From assembly GCA_964600235.1 (NCBI GenBank), contig CAZRIV010000015.1:65762-129761 (forward strand): a stretch of DNA of 64,000 nucleotides, in the 5' to 3' direction. A program made the position numbers and the translations under genes. Position 1 is the stretch's first letter. Each line of letters begins with the position of its first letter. Under the pieces are notes generated by a model that saw nothing but the letters and a program-made list of their open reading frames with translations, was not told where the DNA came from and ran no database searches. Shown piece by piece: positions 1 through 9,712 of this stretch. This stretch comes from MWEI01 sp964600235. GTDB lineage: Bacteria > Desulfobacterota > Desulfomonilia > UBA1062.

Positions 1-2
1 AA

Positions 3-320
3 TTCAGGGAGTTTCCCCGCATAAGGACTTTCCCGAACGGATGGGCCATCAACTCGCCGTACTATGATCTGGCGCTTGAGAATCTGCACCTTAAGGATGG
101 CCATGATTTCCTCAAGTGGATAGTTGATCAGGAGGAAGTCATACTCATGATGAATGTTGAGGACATGAAAGAGATGAACTATATCCTGCAGTTATGGATG
201 TCTTACTACCTCAGGCATATCTATCCGGAACGCAAACTCAGATTCACCCCTGTCTATGATTTCAGGAATAATGAAGGAGCCGGCCTTATCTTTCTTCAAA
301 TAAAATCTGCTCAAACTTGA
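3..320 (+). CDS. 3' part of a gene of unknown function, cut by the window edge
   Basis: An uninterrupted reading frame runs from the first bases to a TGA at 318-320 and gives the last 105 residues of a protein whose start lies outside the window. The visible part is hydrophilic, rich in Tyr and Trp, with no clear membrane segment, and ends in LIFLQIKSAQT. I do not recognise a family. It converges on the TPR membrane protein gene, with 71 bp between the stop codons. That it is a real gene is inferred only from the open frame and ordinary amino-acid composition. Confidence 0.45.
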   Translation, partial: FREFPRIRTFPNGWAINSPYYDLALENLHLKDGHDFLKWIVDQEEVILMMNVEDMKEMNYILQLWMSYYLRHIYPERKLRFTPVYDFRNNEGAGLIFLQIKSAQT

Positions 321-391
321 TGGGAAGTGTCAGCCTCTAATTCATTTCGCATTTCTGGTCCGCGATACTCAGTCAGGTCTGACTGGTGCTG

Positions 392-2722
392 CTATAATGA
401 ATGTTTCTGTATCAATCTCGCAAAGAACTCTGAATCCCTTATGTTGTCAAGGTCATGATCCTTTTTCAAGAGATCCCAATCATCAAACCCCTTGCTAATA
501 GCCTTTTCAAGATAGGCTATCGAATCTTTCAATCTGTCCTGCCTGGAGTATACGCATGCAATATTGTAATAAACAAGCGGGTCGTCAGGTCGTAAGGCTG
601 ATTCTTTCATCAAGCAGTCAAGCGCGTTATCGTATTGCCCCTTCATTGAGTAGTAGACAGCCAATGAATTGAGCAACTTACTATCATTGGGATTGTTTTT
701 AAGTGCATTGCTCAGCTTTTCAATGGATTCATCGATCTTTGTTAACTGGGCCTTGGATATCGGCAGGTTTTTCTGGGCTATATCGAGCCCTGGCTGCAAT
801 TCCAGAGCCCGCGCAAATTCTATGGAGGCCTCTCCAATCCGATTCACACTCATATAAATTGAGCCGAGATTGTTATGTATCATGGCAAGGTCCGTACGAA
901 CACTGTCCTCCATGAAACAATCCGGTATCAATTTATTTCGAGCTGTCGTTAAAGCATCCGAGTACATCTCGATGGCGTCATAATATCTCCCATGCGAGAA
1001 AAGGTTGCTGCCGACGATGAGTCTTGCATTTATGGATAATTTTATTTGTTGAGGACTGATGGGGTTTGGTTGCATTGTCTGAACAATTTTTCGGGAGACT
1101 TCAATATCACCCGCCAGCGAGACAGACTTCGTAATTGTATATGCCTGGTATAAATCAGTTTCATACACAGATGGCGCTACAGATCGTATCGTATCAGGTT
1201 TATTGATCCTTTTTGAGACAAAAACACAAGCCGAGGGACCATAATATGCAGTGCGCCAATCCGGTGAGTTGATGAAATACCTTAGCACCGGTGTATCCCA
1301 GGCAATGCACCATAGATCACAATTATATTTCTTCAAGAAGGTTTCAATCTGAGCCCTGTCTTCATAGGACTCGAATTCACCCTCTTCATGATACCATTCT
1401 CTATAGGGAAAATATCTCGCATCGATAAATACTTTCTTTTCCGGCCAAAGAGACCAAAGAAGATACGAACCGGATTGGTAGTCATTCCCTATTCGTGATT
1501 GTGGAAAGTTCTTGTGTATATAGCCTGCTTCTGCTTCAGGGCTTATATAACTAGTTCTGACGAATGGAGAGCAGAGAACCTCATAGAACACACGGAGAAT
1601 AAAGAACAACAGAAGAGTAAAGATTATACCATGCACAGTCCACTTCAGTGGTTTTCTCGCCAACAGATCAGAGTCGGTCTCGGACAACTGTTTTATTAAA
1701 TAGAATGCTGAAAAGACAAAGATAACGGCGAAGAAATATGTCGCCCTTATGTACCTTATGTATATGATCATGAATGCTACATTCACCAACAAGATTGCCC
1801 AGTCTGTTCTACGTTTCTTGAGCTGTGCAATGAGTAGAATTATAAGTATTCCTGCTGAAACCACCAGGTAATCCAGGAAATGAAGAAAGGAAGCCTGCGG
1901 GTATAAAATGGAATGATATTCAGCAATGGACAGCATGTGGCTCTTGAACTCTTGGGGTTGAAAAACAAGGCTGTTCAACAACTGGACAGGGTAGTGCCAT
2001 CCGTAGGGCGTCATGAGTAAAGCAAAGCTGGTTAATATAATTGCTATTAGTACGTGGGATCTCAATCGGGGATCGAGTTTTTCTGATGACCCCACGGCCG
2101 AATTTAATAATTCTCCTGCAAAAACAATCCCCAGGAATAAAATCCCGAAAATGAACCCGCCATGGGAGTTAACCCAGACGAGAACCAGGAGAGGAAAGAG
2201 ATACAACAGCGGCCAGGATCTATCGGGTCGGGACTTGATCCTGATCCAGGTCCATACCATGATTGTCATCAACAGGAAGGAAAACAGCTCGGCCTTTATA
2301 CGAAGCCCGGCGACAGACATCAAAAGCCCGACCAGGCAAATAAGAAGCATGGCCGGCAAGAACCTGACATTGCCCTCCCTATACTTGAATAATGAAAAAG
2401 CGAACATGATAAATAACATGATAAACAGATACCTGAGGGCATAAAGCATGTTCAGGCCCCCTGCCTTGTGCAGAAGATAAAAAATGACTTCGGGTATCCA
2501 CGCGCAATAGATTGTGCTGTTTTCCGAAGGCGTCCAGCTGAAGACTGTATGATCCGGGATCAGAGTCTGGTTTTCGATAAGATACCTGCCATAGGCAAGG
2601 TGAAACCATATATCTCCGTCACTTACGGGTTCGGCATATCGGACGGCTACAGTGGTAAGTACCACGGCAGCAAGAAGCATGAGGAATAATAAGGTGCTGT
2701 AACGGATTTTTTTCACAGACAT
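392..2722 (-). CDS. Polytopic membrane protein with C-terminal TPR repeats
   Basis: This is a 776-residue protein. Residues 1 to about 385 contain roughly ten hydrophobic segments; the first is followed by DGDIWFHL at 35-42, a variant of the acidic-plus-WxH motif seen in the first outer loop of GT-C-like or PMT-like integral membrane proteins. Residues about 390-540 are a soluble, probably periplasmic, region with many aromatics. Residues 565-750 form three to four TPR units (for example HNNLGSIYMSVNRIGEASIE and YYNIACVYSRQDRLKDSIAY). The architecture suggests a membrane glycosyltransferase-like or assembly protein, but no catalytic residue can be assigned. It is a single-gene unit, convergent with the truncated gene at the window start. 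Confidence 0.75.
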   Translation of the reverse strand: MSVKKIRYSTLLFLMLLAAVVLTTVAVRYAEPVSDGDIWFHLAYGRYLIENQTLIPDHTVFSWTPSENSTIYCAWIPEVIFYLLHKAGGLNMLYALRYLFIMLFIMFAFSLFKYREGNVRFLPAMLLICLVGLLMSVAGLRIKAELFSFLLMTIMVWTWIRIKSRPDRSWPLLYLFPLLVLVWVNSHGGFIFGILFLGIVFAGELLNSAVGSSEKLDPRLRSHVLIAIILTSFALLMTPYGWHYPVQLLNSLVFQPQEFKSHMLSIAEYHSILYPQASFLHFLDYLVVSAGILIILLIAQLKKRRTDWAILLVNVAFMIIYIRYIRATYFFAVIFVFSAFYLIKQLSETDSDLLARKPLKWTVHGIIFTLLLFFILRVFYEVLCSPFVRTSYISPEAEAGYIHKNFPQSRIGNDYQSGSYLLWSLWPEKKVFIDARYFPYREWYHEEGEFESYEDRAQIETFLKKYNCDLWCIAWDTPVLRYFINSPDWRTAYYGPSACVFVSKRINKPDTIRSVAPSVYETDLYQAYTITKSVSLAGDIEVSRKIVQTMQPNPISPQQIKLSINARLIVGSNLFSHGRYYDAIEMYSDALTTARNKLIPDCFMEDSVRTDLAMIHNNLGSIYMSVNRIGEASIEFARALELQPGLDIAQKNLPISKAQLTKIDESIEKLSNALKNNPNDSKLLNSLAVYYSMKGQYDNALDCLMKESALRPDDPLVYYNIACVYSRQDRLKDSIAYLEKAISKGFDDWDLLKKDHDLDNIRDSEFFARLIQKHSL

Positions 2723-2959
2723 TTCTATACACTACTGTTTGGAATAATGTCCATATGGAGAGGCCGCACAGAATGTGTGCCGACTCTTGACGTTAAGCCG
2801 ATGACTTGGAAACTTCTCTGACAGTTACCTGCCGTATCAAGATGGCCGAGTATATGTCCGATGGTCCGTTGAAAACTGCTCTCCGATCTTCATCTTTTCT
2901 TCATTCTTAAATCAGGCACCCAGTCACATGGAGGTATCACCAGTACCCAATGGCCTGCA

Positions 2960-3241
2960 TTATTTATCACCCTCCCCTATCCTTTGCTTTGCCTTCTGCA
3001 CCAGGTCAAGGAGCTGCATGACCTTCTGTTGAGGGGGTGCCGTGATGGTGTTCATCTGCTGGGGGGTGAGAATGTCTTCCAAATAGGCTTTAATATCTAT
3101 CTTCTCATGCCAGCAATCAAGTACCCTCCTGCATGGTAATTCGGAACCCGGTGCCATACAATAGGTAAAAGGAACAAGGTGCCCCAGCATGGGACACCTT
3201 GTATTGAGGTCATCATATGGAGACTTCTTGTCTTTTACCAT
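2960..3241 (-). CDS. Small cysteine-containing conserved hypothetical protein
   Basis: The protein has 93 residues. The N-terminal half carries four Cys (spacing CX11C, CX8C, CX5C) around the segment MLGHLVPFTYC and CRRVLDCW, which could bind a metal; the C-terminal half is a predicted helix (QQKVMQLLDLVQKAKQRI). Its ATG lies inside the last codons of trpB (the two genes overlap by 7 bp), so it is almost surely translated by coupling with trpB. I do not recognise a family. The link to tryptophan or indole metabolism rests only on this arrangement. Confidence 0.6.
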   Translation of the reverse strand: MVKDKKSPYDDLNTRCPMLGHLVPFTYCMAPGSELPCRRVLDCWHEKIDIKAYLEDILTPQQMNTITAPPQQKVMQLLDLVQKAKQRIGEGDK

Positions 3242-4617
3242 CTGCCTGTCTTTGATATCTTGGGCTTCGGAAGTCCGTCCAAGGACTTGATGGACTTCTG
3301 GAAGTCTTCCTCAGGAAGCGGGAAGTCCACAAGCTTACCCTCCATGAAGCTCTCGTAACCCTTGAGGTCCATGAGCCCATGTCCGCTCCAGTTAAAGAGG
3401 ATCACCTTCTCCTTGCCCTCTTCTCTTGCCTTTACTGCTTCGTCAATGGTTGCGGCGATGGCATGGGATGTCTCAGGCGCCGGTATGAATCCTTCCGTCC
3501 GAGCCCACAACATTGCGCTCTCATAACACTTGAGCTGATCAACGGCCCTGGGTGTTATGAGTCCCTCTACCGCGGCGGCACTTACCAGCGGCGCCATACC
3601 GTGATAACGCAGGCCACCTGCATGGATAGGGGGTGAAACGAATTCATGTCCCAGCGAGTGCATGGGAAGCAGTGGTGTCATCTTGGCGACATCGCCGTGA
3701 TCATAGGCAAAAGGCGCGCGAGTCAAGGTAGGACAGGACGAAGGCTCGACCGGGATGATGTCGATCTGGGCACCGTTGATCTTGTCGTGAACAAAGGGGA
3801 AGGATATGCCGGCAAAATTGCTTCCTCCGCCTGCACAGCCGATAACTACATCCACCTTCTTCTCCCCAATCTTTTCAAGCTGCTTCTTGGCCTCCAGACC
3901 AATGATGGTCTGATGAAGCATGACATGGTTCAATACGCTGCCCAGTGAATACCTGGTCTTTCCCGTCGTGTCGCTGACCGTCGCCTCTACTGCTTCGCTG
4001 ATGGCTATGCCGAGGCTGCCAGGTGTGTCCGGGTCCTTTGCCAGGATATCCCGACCTGCCTGTGTCAGGGTAGATGGGCTGGCAAAGCACTCGGCGCCCC
4101 AGACATTCATCATGAGTTTTCTGAAAGGCTTCTGTTCGAAGCTGATCCTCACCATGAAGACCTTGCACTTCAGGCCTATCAATGCACAGGCATACGCCAG
4201 GGCACTTCCCCACTGTCCGGCACCAGTTTCAGTGCAGATATTTTCTATACCGAACTGCTTGTTATACCAGGCCTGTGGTATTGCCGTATTGGGTTTATGG
4301 CTCCCGGCCGGGGAGACACCTTCATTTTTATAATAGATCTTGGCAGGTGTCTTGAGCGCCTTTTCGAGATAAACAGCCCGGTGCAGAGGCGAGGGTCGCC
4401 ACTGATAGAGAAGTTCGAGTATACCTTCGGGTATGTCGATCCACCGCTGCTGGCTCACTTCCTGCTCTATGAGGTTCATGGGAAAAACAGGGGCAAGGGC
4501 TTCAGGTGTAACGGGATTGCCGTCAGGCCCCAGCGGGGGCAACATGGGGGTCGGCAGATCTGCTGCCAGGTTGTACCATTGTCTTGGAATTTCGTCTTCT
4601 CGCAGAAAAACTTTCAT
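3235..4617 (-). CDS. trpB: Tryptophan synthase beta chain, TrpB2 type
   Basis: A PLP enzyme of 460 residues, longer than the 390-410 residues of TrpB1 and typical for the TrpB2 branch, which condenses indole with serine without a dedicated alpha subunit. The PLP lysine is K108 in AGSHKPNTA; ETGAGQWGSAL follows at 129-140, and the phosphate loop GCAGGGSNFAG lies near 265. The start at 4617 is preferred over an upstream ATG because GGAGG sits 6-7 bases before it. No trpA or other trp gene is nearby; the only partner is the overlapping 93-residue Cys protein. TrpB2 may act as an indole scavenger (known for the family). Confidence 0.92.
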   Translation of the reverse strand: MKVFLREDEIPRQWYNLAADLPTPMLPPLGPDGNPVTPEALAPVFPMNLIEQEVSQQRWIDIPEGILELLYQWRPSPLHRAVYLEKALKTPAKIYYKNEGVSPAGSHKPNTAIPQAWYNKQFGIENICTETGAGQWGSALAYACALIGLKCKVFMVRISFEQKPFRKLMMNVWGAECFASPSTLTQAGRDILAKDPDTPGSLGIAISEAVEATVSDTTGKTRYSLGSVLNHVMLHQTIIGLEAKKQLEKIGEKKVDVVIGCAGGGSNFAGISFPFVHDKINGAQIDIIPVEPSSCPTLTRAPFAYDHGDVAKMTPLLPMHSLGHEFVSPPIHAGGLRYHGMAPLVSAAAVEGLITPRAVDQLKCYESAMLWARTEGFIPAPETSHAIAATIDEAVKAREEGKEKVILFNWSGHGLMDLKGYESFMEGKLVDFPLPEEDFQKSIKSLDGLPKPKISKTGRW

Positions 4618-4774
4618 GCACAATCCTCCATACTGTTCGTTCATCAACGATGTTTCTATTTACAGAAACCCATATCTGCAGATAAGTCAAGGAAGTTTTC
4701 GCGTTTTTTTTAGACAGGCCGATCTCCTGCAATAAATTCCAAAACATTCATTCATGATGAAACTCAGGGCCCTT

Positions 4775-6088
4775 CTATTTGTTTTTCCCAGAAAAATGTA
4801 AAATTATTGGTATTCCTTCCATGCCGCATGCCTTCTTCACCGAGTGGACCAGAAAGCGCGCATAGGTTGCAGGCACATCATTGGGATAATTGACCACGGC
4901 CTGGAATCGTGGCGGGACGATGCCTGTCTGGGTGATGTAATAGAGTTTCAACGGCCTGTGCCTGACCATGGGCGGGGTATGGGAGTCTGATATGTCCGCC
5001 ATGAGCCGGTTCAGTATACCGGTGGAAACCCGGGTCGTAGTCTTTATGAACAGCTGATCAATGAGGGGGTACAGGCTGTCCACGTTCCTGCCGGTCAGGG
5101 CCGAAGTAAAGGCCAGGTGTGCATCAGGCATGAACCGCAGGGAATGCCGCACATTCTCCCTGACATTCTTCAACTCCGCATCACTCATCAGGTCGCATTT
5201 ATTCACCACCAGCACAAAGGCCCTGCCATGCTCCATGATAATACCGCACAAGCGCTTATCCTGGTCGGTGAGCCCTTCCTGGGGATCAACCAGCATCAGG
5301 CATATGTGAGACAGGTTTATGTTCTGCAGCGACCTCATGACGCTGAAGCGCTCTATCTCGTCATCTATGCGGGCCTTTCTCCTGATGCCGGCCGTATCCA
5401 CAAAGGTATATATCTTGCCTGATCGCTCTACTGAAATATCAACGTAATCACGTGTGGTCCCGGCCACGGGTGACACTATGGCCCTTTCCTCTCCAATGAT
5501 CCTGTTCAGGAGAAGCGATTTGCCCACATTGGGTCTGCCCAGGATGCTTATCCTTACCGCATCGGTGAGCGTTTCCAGAGATAACACCTCTGAATGAGGC
5601 AGATGCTGTTTTACCGCTTCCTTCAGTACCGGGATGGTCGCCTTGTTCAGAGCCGAGACCTGGACAGGTTCGTCGATTCCCAGTTCATAGAGCATGGTGG
5701 CTGCATCCTTCTGGGATGGGTCGTCCACCTTGTTGGCAACGAAGACGACCCTGGTTCCTGCTTTTCTCAGAAGGTTCACCAATTCCCTGTCATCAGGGGT
5801 CGGCAGCGACTTGGCATCGAAAAGGCACAGGACCAGGTCGGCGTCCTCGATGGCCAGGACGGTCTGCGCGCGTACGGATTGTGAGAAAGGGATATCGCCT
5901 ATGGTATCGAATCCGCCGGTGTCCACCAGGTCGACCTCCAGGCCTTCTCCCAGGTTCCACCTGCCGTATATCCTGTCCCGGGTAATTCCCCTCTGCGGCC
6001 CCACAATTGCCCGACGCTCCCCGATGAGGAGGTTGAACAGGGTTGATTTGCCTGCGTTCGGCCTGCCGACAATGGCGATAACCGGCAT
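4775..6088 (-). CDS. der: Ribosome-assembly GTPase Der (EngA)
   Basis: A double-domain GTPase of 437 residues needed for 50S subunit maturation. Two complete G domains in tandem are visible: GRPNAGKST near residue 7, DTGG and NKVD in the first; GRPNVGKSLLLN near residue 183, DTAG and NKCD in the second. A C-terminal KH-like region (about 350-437) follows and ends in HFSGKNK. The start ATG overlaps the era stop codon by one base (TAATG), so the two ribosome-biogenesis GTPases are translationally coupled. It is the last gene of the surE-to-der run; 157 bp separate it from trpB. Confidence 0.96.
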   Translation of the reverse strand: MPVIAIVGRPNAGKSTLFNLLIGERRAIVGPQRGITRDRIYGRWNLGEGLEVDLVDTGGFDTIGDIPFSQSVRAQTVLAIEDADLVLCLFDAKSLPTPDDRELVNLLRKAGTRVVFVANKVDDPSQKDAATMLYELGIDEPVQVSALNKATIPVLKEAVKQHLPHSEVLSLETLTDAVRISILGRPNVGKSLLLNRIIGEERAIVSPVAGTTRDYVDISVERSGKIYTFVDTAGIRRKARIDDEIERFSVMRSLQNINLSHICLMLVDPQEGLTDQDKRLCGIIMEHGRAFVLVVNKCDLMSDAELKNVRENVRHSLRFMPDAHLAFTSALTGRNVDSLYPLIDQLFIKTTTRVSTGILNRLMADISDSHTPPMVRHRPLKLYYITQTGIVPPRFQAVVNYPNDVPATYARFLVHSVKKACGMEGIPIILHFSGKNK

Positions 6089-6969
6089 TATTTATACCCT
6101 AATGCCTTCAGGCTTTTATGGTCCTTTGACCAGTCTTTGGTAACCCGGACAAACAGTTCAAGAAATACCCTGCATCCAAGGTGCTGTTCGATGGCAAGCC
6201 TGGCCTGAGTGCCGATCTCTTTTATCTTTCTGCCGTGCAGACCGATGATTATCCTTTTTTGAGACGGACGTTCCACATGTATTACAGCTCTTATATACAC
6301 GGGTTCTTCCTCGCGGAATTCCTCGATCTCCACCGCCACGGCGTAGGGTATCTCCTTGTCAGTAAGCTCAAAGGCCTTTTCCCTGATCAGCTCCTTGCAG
6401 AAAAAACGCTCGGGTGCATCGCTGATAATATCATCGGGAAAATACTGAGGACCTTCCGGCAGTCGAGTCCTTATCTCCTGAATAAGCCCTTCGATACCTG
6501 TGCCTGCGGTAGACGAAATGCCGCATTTATAGATGAACGGGTACACCTTCCCGAGTTCATCGAGCCTGTGTGCAACTGCAGCTTCACTTAACAGATCGGC
6601 CTTGTTCATGACCAGGATGGCATCCTTACCGGCCTCCGCAACAAACCCCATCACCTCGGTGAGCTTTTCAACGGTTTCCAGAGGGTCAGCCATTACAATA
6701 ACCAAATCCGCATCGGAAATGGTCGCTACTGCCATATCCAGCATATAGCGGTTCAGGGCCTTGTCAGAAACATGAATTCCGGGTGTGTCCAGAAAGACTA
6801 TCTGTGCGTCAGGCGCGTTCCATATCCCGAGTATCCGGTCACGGGTTGTCTGAGGCTTGTGGGTAGTGATGGAAAGCTTGGTTTCCATTACCCTGTTCAG
6901 AAACGTTGATTTACCCACATTCGGCCTGCCGACTATGGTTACATATCCTGATAAGAAGCCTGCGTTCAT
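6088..6969 (-). CDS. era: GTPase Era, 16S rRNA-binding
   Basis: A protein of 293 residues, the usual Era length. G1 is GRPNVGKST, G3 is DTPGIH, G4 is MNKADLL, and the C-terminal KH domain contains the GLHGRKIKEIGTQAR motif and ends in LKALGYK. Era binds the 3' end of 16S rRNA during 30S assembly. The ATG at 6969 lies one base after the kinase stop codon; a TTG five codons upstream is open but less likely. It overlaps der by one base. In many bacteria era follows rnc directly; here a radical SAM gene and two sensor kinases are interposed. Confidence 0.95.
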   Translation of the reverse strand: MNAGFLSGYVTIVGRPNVGKSTFLNRVMETKLSITTHKPQTTRDRILGIWNAPDAQIVFLDTPGIHVSDKALNRYMLDMAVATISDADLVIVMADPLETVEKLTEVMGFVAEAGKDAILVMNKADLLSEAAVAHRLDELGKVYPFIYKCGISSTAGTGIEGLIQEIRTRLPEGPQYFPDDIISDAPERFFCKELIREKAFELTDKEIPYAVAVEIEEFREEEPVYIRAVIHVERPSQKRIIIGLHGRKIKEIGTQARLAIEQHLGCRVFLELFVRVTKDWSKDHKSLKALGYK

Positions 6970-6970
6970 G

Positions 6971-9712
6971 CTACTTGAGGTCAAGCTGCATCTGACGGGC
7001 TATAGGTGGTCTCACGGGCAGGGTTACGGTTACGGTCGTGCATTTGCCTTCTTCGCTGGTGACATCCATTGCTCCGCCGTGGCGGGTAACTATACCGTAG
7101 CTCACCGAGAGTCCGAGGCCAACACCTTTTACCATGGGCTTTTTAGAATAGAACATCTCAAAGATCTGCGGCAGATCATCACGGGCAATGCCGACTCCGG
7201 TGTCCCGGAAGGAGACCATGATCTCCTGTCTTTCCTCGTTAGGGGAGGTATTCACGTGAAGCTCGCCGCCGTCAGGCATGGCCTCCACCGCATTGGTGAC
7301 GATATTGAAGAAGACCTGCTTGATCTGCTCGGGCATACATTCGAGATGTAATGAATCCGAGGGATTGAAGACGAGCTTTACCATGTTCTCTTCCAGATAC
7401 TTCCGGTTGAGTATGAATACCTCTCGAAGCACCTCATGGATATCCACATCCTGGACCTTTCCATCGTTGGGCTGGTAGAAGGTTTTCATGTTGCGGATCA
7501 GATCTGCAATCCGGTCGGTCTCCTTAATGGCCAGCCTTACAAACTGCAGGTCGACAGCACTCTTTTCCGAATTCAGAACATGGTTCAGACAACTCCTTAT
7601 TCCGTAGAGAGGATTATTTATCTCGTGGGCTATACTGGCGGAAAGCTTGCCCATGGCGGCCAATCGCTCCGTCTGGATCAGGGCCGCCTCCATCCTCTTC
7701 TTCTCTGAGAGATCCATGATGATCGCCGAAAATCCGGTTATCTCTCCTGATTCATCCCGCAGCGCCGTCATGGTTACCGACACATCCAGTACGCTGTCCG
7801 TCTTGGTTCTCAGCCTTATCTCATAATTGTTGACTATACCATGAGACCTGACACTCTGGAGCATGGTCTGTGTATCTTTAATGCCGTCATCAGGCACCAT
7901 GATAATGAGTTCCTTGCCGATGGCATCTTCTTCCTCCCAGCCGAATATCATCTGGGCACCCTGGTTCCAGGAGATAATGCGGTTGTTTCCATCCAGGCCG
8001 ATTATTGCATCAGCGCTGTAGTGCTCGATATCGGCAAGAAGCTGGAGCCTCTTCTTCCTGGCTATATCTTCACTTATGTCTTTTGCCACACATACCGTCT
8101 CGGGCCTGTTCTTATCACCTATCTTCACCAGGTCTGCCCTGAAGATCTTCCTGCCCGCGGGTGTTTCAATGGCGAAATCAAAAGGCTCGTGGTAATCGTT
8201 GATCTCCATCATCTGGATGATTTCTCTGAGCTTCCTCTCTGATGTCTCGTCAGCGATAAACTTACTGCAATGCAGACCTGAGACCTCCTCCATGCTCATC
8301 CCAAGGGTCTGCAGACCTCTTCTGTTCATGTAGAGGATTTTAGCTTCCCCATCCAGGGAGAAGATAATGTCGCTGGAACCTTCGACGATATTCTTATATC
8401 TCTCTTCAGACTCTCTGAGTGCCTTGATCTTCTGGCTGACCCCGCCTGTGAGCCGCTCGTTGAATTCCTGCAGCTTGCAATTCGCATTCTGGAGTTCACC
8501 TTCCGCGACCTTCTGCTGGGTGATATCCTCTGCCACGATGCCGATGCCCGTGAGCCTGCCGTCTTCGGCATATTCCATGAAGATCCGGTATGAAAGATAG
8601 AGCATGGACTTCATGCTGTTAAAGATCCTTACCTCTCCTTCATCACGGCTTGTCTTGTCTTTTGTAAGGCCCTTGATCTTTTCAATGAGTGGCTGATCAT
8701 CCTGATGAATGATTTCCTTCCAGCGAAGCTCTCTTCCCACCAGCGTTCCTGCAGTGCTGCTGAGGATTCTTTCAGCCTCGGCGTTGACGTACTCACATTT
8801 GCAGGAGCCATCCAGCCAGACGATCATGTCTTTTGCATGCTCGGTGAGCTTTGAAAGTCTCCTCTCGAGAACATGAATGGTATGGGTCCTCTCCTCAATA
8901 AGTTTATGGAGCTCTTTTAACGCAGCCGGGTCTTCCACGGGCTCATCCGGTCTGCGGTCCGCCTCCTTGGCAATACAGAAGACCGCGTTCTCCATTCCCC
9001 TTGGCTCTTTTACAAGCCGCGCCCATACCTTCACATGACGTTTCTGGCCATTGCGAAGAAGGAGGTTGACCTTGACAGATCCCGGGCCATCGCCTTTGAT
9101 CTGGGCATTGAAGGCTCGACGGGCCTGATCCCTGTCATCATCTTCAATGAGGTCAAAAAGTGTCTTGTCCTTCATATCATCGAGGCTGTATCCGCACAGC
9201 TCCTCGAAACGTTTGTTGGCTGCCATGGGCCTGAGATCGATATCGGTGACGAAGAGCGCATCGGTTGAATTGTCGAATACGTCCTTGTAAAGGGTCTCGG
9301 AAATATCGGCGCGCCGTTTGTATTCATTGAGGCTGGCAATGGATCCCCTCACCTCAAGGGCCTTTTCAACGTTCTGTTTTAGTTCACTGGGCAGGAAGGC
9401 ACCTTTGCGAAGGTATCTGAACACATTTGAGCTCATGGCGATATCCATGGGCCAGTCATCCTCAAAGGCAGTTATCACGATCACCATCATGGACGGATCG
9501 AGCTCGCCGTGCACCTTCTCCACCAATGCCCTGCCATCCATGTCCGGCATCCTGAGATCCGTTATCATAAGGCTGTAGGGATTCTGCTTAATGGCTTCAA
9601 GAGCCTCCAGAGGACCTGGCACTGCGGTTACGTCGTAGTCGTATTTCAGGACCTGGTAGAGATAATTTCTGAAAACGAGGTCGTCTTCGACGATAAGAAT
9701 CTTTTGTTCCAT
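6971..9712 (-). CDS. Hybrid sensor histidine kinase: REC - several PAS - HisKA - HATPase
   Basis: This is a soluble 913-residue kinase with no membrane segment. An N-terminal receiver domain (1-120) carries phospho-acceptor D52 in MITDLRMPDMDG. About four PAS-like segments follow (near 140-260, 305-430, 440-570 and 575-690; for example DALFVTDIDLRPMAANKRFEE). The H-box is SIAHEINNPL with H696, followed by N-box TNAVEAM, DTGVGI and GVGLGLSV. The start at 9712 is chosen because its ATG overlaps the stop of the HDOD kinase (TGATG); longer frames overlap that gene. The arrangement suggests a phosphorelay in which the upstream HDOD kinase or this kinase feeds its own REC domain. Ligand unknown. 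Confidence 0.9.
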   Translation of the reverse strand: MEQKILIVEDDLVFRNYLYQVLKYDYDVTAVPGPLEALEAIKQNPYSLMITDLRMPDMDGRALVEKVHGELDPSMMVIVITAFEDDWPMDIAMSSNVFRYLRKGAFLPSELKQNVEKALEVRGSIASLNEYKRRADISETLYKDVFDNSTDALFVTDIDLRPMAANKRFEELCGYSLDDMKDKTLFDLIEDDDRDQARRAFNAQIKGDGPGSVKVNLLLRNGQKRHVKVWARLVKEPRGMENAVFCIAKEADRRPDEPVEDPAALKELHKLIEERTHTIHVLERRLSKLTEHAKDMIVWLDGSCKCEYVNAEAERILSSTAGTLVGRELRWKEIIHQDDQPLIEKIKGLTKDKTSRDEGEVRIFNSMKSMLYLSYRIFMEYAEDGRLTGIGIVAEDITQQKVAEGELQNANCKLQEFNERLTGGVSQKIKALRESEERYKNIVEGSSDIIFSLDGEAKILYMNRRGLQTLGMSMEEVSGLHCSKFIADETSERKLREIIQMMEINDYHEPFDFAIETPAGRKIFRADLVKIGDKNRPETVCVAKDISEDIARKKRLQLLADIEHYSADAIIGLDGNNRIISWNQGAQMIFGWEEEDAIGKELIIMVPDDGIKDTQTMLQSVRSHGIVNNYEIRLRTKTDSVLDVSVTMTALRDESGEITGFSAIIMDLSEKKRMEAALIQTERLAAMGKLSASIAHEINNPLYGIRSCLNHVLNSEKSAVDLQFVRLAIKETDRIADLIRNMKTFYQPNDGKVQDVDIHEVLREVFILNRKYLEENMVKLVFNPSDSLHLECMPEQIKQVFFNIVTNAVEAMPDGGELHVNTSPNEERQEIMVSFRDTGVGIARDDLPQIFEMFYSKKPMVKGVGLGLSVSYGIVTRHGGAMDVTSEEGKCTTVTVTLPVRPPIARQMQLDLK

